A stretch of DNA of 24,768 nucleotides from an uncultured bacterium (lineage in GTDB: Bacteria > Patescibacteriota > Minisyncoccia > Moranbacterales > GWC2-37-73). Location of the stretch: NCBI GenBank assembly GCA_903824515.1, contig CAIJXA010000019.1, positions 1 to 24,768 of the forward strand, read 5' to 3'. Positions 23,481-24,768 of the stretch are shown here, piece after piece. The notes under the pieces were generated by a model that made no database searches, had not been told where the DNA came from, and was given only the letters and a program-made list of their open reading frames with translations. Each line of letters opens with the position of its first letter. Positions within the stretch are counted from its first letter, which is position 1. The translations under genes and the position numbers were made by a program.

Positions 23481-23884
23481 TGGAGTTGATGGGAATTGCA
23501 CCCATGTCCAAATCATTCAATCCAAAATCCTCTACAAGTTTAGTTTATTTCATCTCCGATAAATCAGAGTACAACATTTTAGAGTAGGAAATAAGCAAAA
23601 CCTCCAAGTGTCGTTTTCAGAGTTGTTTTGCTTGGTGCGTCCGAAAAACCGCAACAAGCTATTCCCATGATTGACACCGAGCTCTGCGTATGAGAAATAG
23701 GCAGTTCGATGGCTTCGAGCCTAAGCTAAAGCAGGTGAGAAACTAGCAAATGCTTGCGCAAATGTAGTTTTCGCCTTTGATATGAAGTTTGCACTTATAT
23801 CTTCCACGGCAGTTTAACGATATGACCATGGGTGATCGACTTGCATATCTTGAAAAGTACAACCTGTCGAAACTAAACAACCCC
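23481..23884 (-). ncRNA. ssrA: Transfer-messenger RNA (tmRNA)
   Basis: tmRNA rescues stalled ribosomes by acting as an alanyl-tRNA and then as a short message. The minus strand starts GGGGTTGTTTAGTTTCGACAG, the known 5' pattern (shortened here to GGGGTTG and TTTCGACAGG). The first seven bases pair with CAACTCC at the 3' end, with one G-U. The T arm is ATGGG-TGCAATT-CCCAT. The tag frame (23774 to 23721) encodes AKTTFAQAFASFSPALA then TAG; the ALA end is the usual protease signal. CCA is not encoded (CACTA follows) and must be added. T loop TGCAATT departs slightly from TTCGANT. smpB lies 187 bases upstream on the same strand, infC downstream. Confidence 0.95.
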
Positions 23885-23918
23885 AGCCCGCAACACTTTA
23901 AGAGAGTGGAGGGCTGGG
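23882..23918. repeat. Inverted repeat over the 5' end of tmRNA
   Basis: CCCAGCCC (23882-23889) and GGGCTGGG (23911-23918) are perfect inverted copies, with CACT / AGTG pairing inside the loop. If the upstream TATAAT is used, the leader can pair with the first three bases of mature tmRNA. Confidence 0.7.
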
Positions 23919-23926
23919 AGTGTCAA
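23898..23926 (-). promoter_or_regulatory. Possible tmRNA promoter
   Basis: On the minus strand TTGACA (23926-23921) is followed after 17 bases by TCTTAA (23903-23898), placing the start near 23891, seven bases before the mature 5' end. An alternative TATAAT (23932-23927) would add a 36-base leader. Confidence 0.5.
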
Positions 23927-23934
23927 ATTATATT

Positions 23935-24071
23935 TTTTAAAAGTAAAATAATTTTGTGATTTTTCGTTGCGGGAATTTCCAATTTCCAAGCAAATCCTAA
24001 ATTCAAAAAATCAATGAGCAAAAAATTTTTGTAATTTGAATTTTGATTATTGAAATTTTTTGGTTTTTTGG
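23935..24071. other. AT-rich spacer between tmRNA and smpB
   Basis: No gene. It contains TTTGAATTTTGATTATTG and TTTTTGGTTATTG strings similar to those on the infC side of tmRNA, apparently the same filler repeat. Confidence 0.45.
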
Positions 24072-24518
24072 TTATTGTGATTTGAGTGCTCGCTGGATGT
24101 TTCTCTTGGACTCTTTTTTTGCCAGGTCGCTGCGCTTATCAAAGGCCTTTTTTCCGCGTCCAATGGCAAATTCCAACTTGATGAGTCGTTTCTTAGTATA
24201 CACACGAAGAGGGACCAATGTCAAGCCTTTGGCATGCAGTTTGCCAATGAGAGAACGGATTTCTGATTTTTTGACTAAAAGCTTGCGGGAGCGAGTCGGA
24301 TCATAGCTAAGGGCGGTTTTGGCGAAGGGATAGGGTGGAATGTTGGCATTTGTCAGGAATAATTCCGTTTCATGCATTGTCACAAAGCTTCCCTTGAGGC
24401 TTATGTGACCCGTTTTGATTGATTTTACCTCAGCCCCAGTCAGCATTAAACCAGCCTCGAAATGATCAGTCAGGTCATAATCAAAAATAGCTCGTTTGTT
24501 GAATGCAATAGTGGCCAT
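24072..24518 (-). CDS. smpB: SsrA-binding protein SmpB
   Basis: SmpB binds tmRNA and mimics the codon-anticodon stem in the stalled ribosome. From the ATG at 24518 the 148-residue product has the full pattern: IAFNKRAIFDYDLTDHFEAG in part (NKRAIFDYDL), GLMLTGAEVKSIKTGHISLKGSF in part (GAEVKSIKTG), ELFLTNANIPPYPFA, RSRKLLVKKSEIRSLIGKL, GLTLVPLRVYTKKRLIKLE, GRGKKAFDKRSDLAKKES, and a basic tail. The frame remains open upstream to 24740, but that extension crosses hairpins and has no family similarity. It stands next to its partner tmRNA, on the same strand. Confidence 0.97.
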   Translation of the reverse strand: MATIAFNKRAIFDYDLTDHFEAGLMLTGAEVKSIKTGHISLKGSFVTMHETELFLTNANIPPYPFAKTALSYDPTRSRKLLVKKSEIRSLIGKLHAKGLTLVPLRVYTKKRLIKLEFAIGRGKKAFDKRSDLAKKESKRNIQRALKSQ

Positions 24519-24571
24519 ATCTTTATCTTGCCTTAAAATTGCAGAAAAATCAACTAAAATCGCCCAACAAG

Positions 24572-24602
24572 AAACACCGCAGTTCATTCGTGGTGTTTTT
24601 TT
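24572..24602. terminator. Hairpin with T-run upstream of smpB
   Basis: AAACACC (24572-24578) pairs with GGTGTTT (24592-24598); T7 follows on the plus strand and a weaker TTTCTTGTT on the minus strand. It may end a minus-strand gene outside the window, separating it from smpB. Confidence 0.55.
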
Positions 24603-24617
24603 GAGGTGTGTCCTTGG

Positions 24618-24768
24618 CAGGAATCGGCCTCGACTAAATTTTTGCCGTCGCAAAAATATGTCTGGCCACCGCCTCGCACTTTTGTCTGCTGACAAAAATT
24701 GCTCCGGCGTTCGATTCCTGATGTGAGTGAAATCGTTCACTCACTCCTGCGACCACAAATTGCATTTG
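24618..24768. repeat. Cluster of small perfect hairpins at the right edge
   Basis: An outer inverted pair CAGGAATCG (24618-24626) / CGATTCCTG (24712-24720) encloses ATTTTTGC-CGTC-GCAAAAAT (24638-24657) and TTTTGTC-TGCT-GACAAAA (24680-24697). Directly after it come GTGAGTGAA-ATCG-TTCACTCAC (24723-24744) and CAAAT-TGC-ATTTG (24756-24768). All inner stems are perfect and three have four-base loops. No known RNA family is recognised and the window ends inside or at it. Confidence 0.6.

Noticed and set aside
24700..24722. tRNA T-arm-like string GCGTTCGATTCCTG
   Set aside because: The flanking bases do not form a T stem and no acceptor, D or anticodon arms are found.
24519..24740. N-terminal extension of SmpB upstream of 24518
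   Set aside because: It crosses a terminator-like hairpin and other palindromes, and SmpB proteins begin at the MATIAFNKRA position.
24618..24768. Integron attC site
   Set aside because: Core sites of the RYYYAAC / GTTRRRY type are not visible around the hairpins.

Overview
The window looks like a low-GC genome fragment from the candidate phyla radiation (Patescibacteria). That assignment is an inference. It rests on compact genes separated by AT-rich repetitive filler, many start codons without a Shine-Dalgarno sequence, large sortase-type surface proteins ending in LPETG or VLGE-type tails, an ECF sigma factor followed by a three-pass membrane protein, a small RRM protein, and an infC-rpmI-rplT / tmRNA / smpB cluster. 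No 16S rRNA gene is present, so the lineage cannot be fixed from the window.

Layout. At the left edge is the 5' end of an IS30-type transposase reading leftward, with its start codon out of frame across an A8 tract. Three unrecognised plus-strand genes follow (256-2359). An Elp3-like tRNA-modifying enzyme lies on the minus strand (2576-4312) and carries two short repeat elements inside its reading frame. Next is an M23 peptidase (4438-5124). A 900-base gap follows that may hold a minus-strand structured RNA (about 5672-5880). From 6031 a long plus-strand run begins: a 1402-residue surface protein that reads as two fused surface proteins, its overlapping sortase, an RRM RNA-binding protein with a strong promoter and a folded leader, an ECF sigma factor with a membrane partner, an EamA transporter, a membrane-anchored glycoside hydrolase, an L,D-transpeptidase, a Ser-rich surface protein with calcium-binding repeats, a coupled histidine kinase, and a HAD phosphatase whose first start codon sits in a hairpin. 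A decayed REP-type (Y1/HUH) transposase lies near 21.2-21.8 kb. The right end, all on the minus strand, is the translation cluster smpB, tmRNA, infC (with an AUU start), rpmI and rplT. Beyond smpB is a cluster of small perfect hairpins that runs off the window.

How the genes fit together. 4438-5124 and 6031-19939 form mainly a cell-envelope island: two likely peptidoglycan enzymes (M23 and YkuD), a sugar hydrolase, two large surface proteins, a sortase to attach at least one of them, and two possible envelope-sensing systems (ECF sigma plus membrane protein; orphan histidine kinase). The right end is housekeeping translation and ribosome rescue. The most unusual features are the in-frame junction between a complete sortase signal and a second signal peptide at an A7 tract (9202-9232), the folded leaders of the RRM and HAD genes, the octamer-repeat hairpin in front of rpmI, the repeats inside elp3, and the two unexplained structured segments (5672-5880 and 24618-24768).
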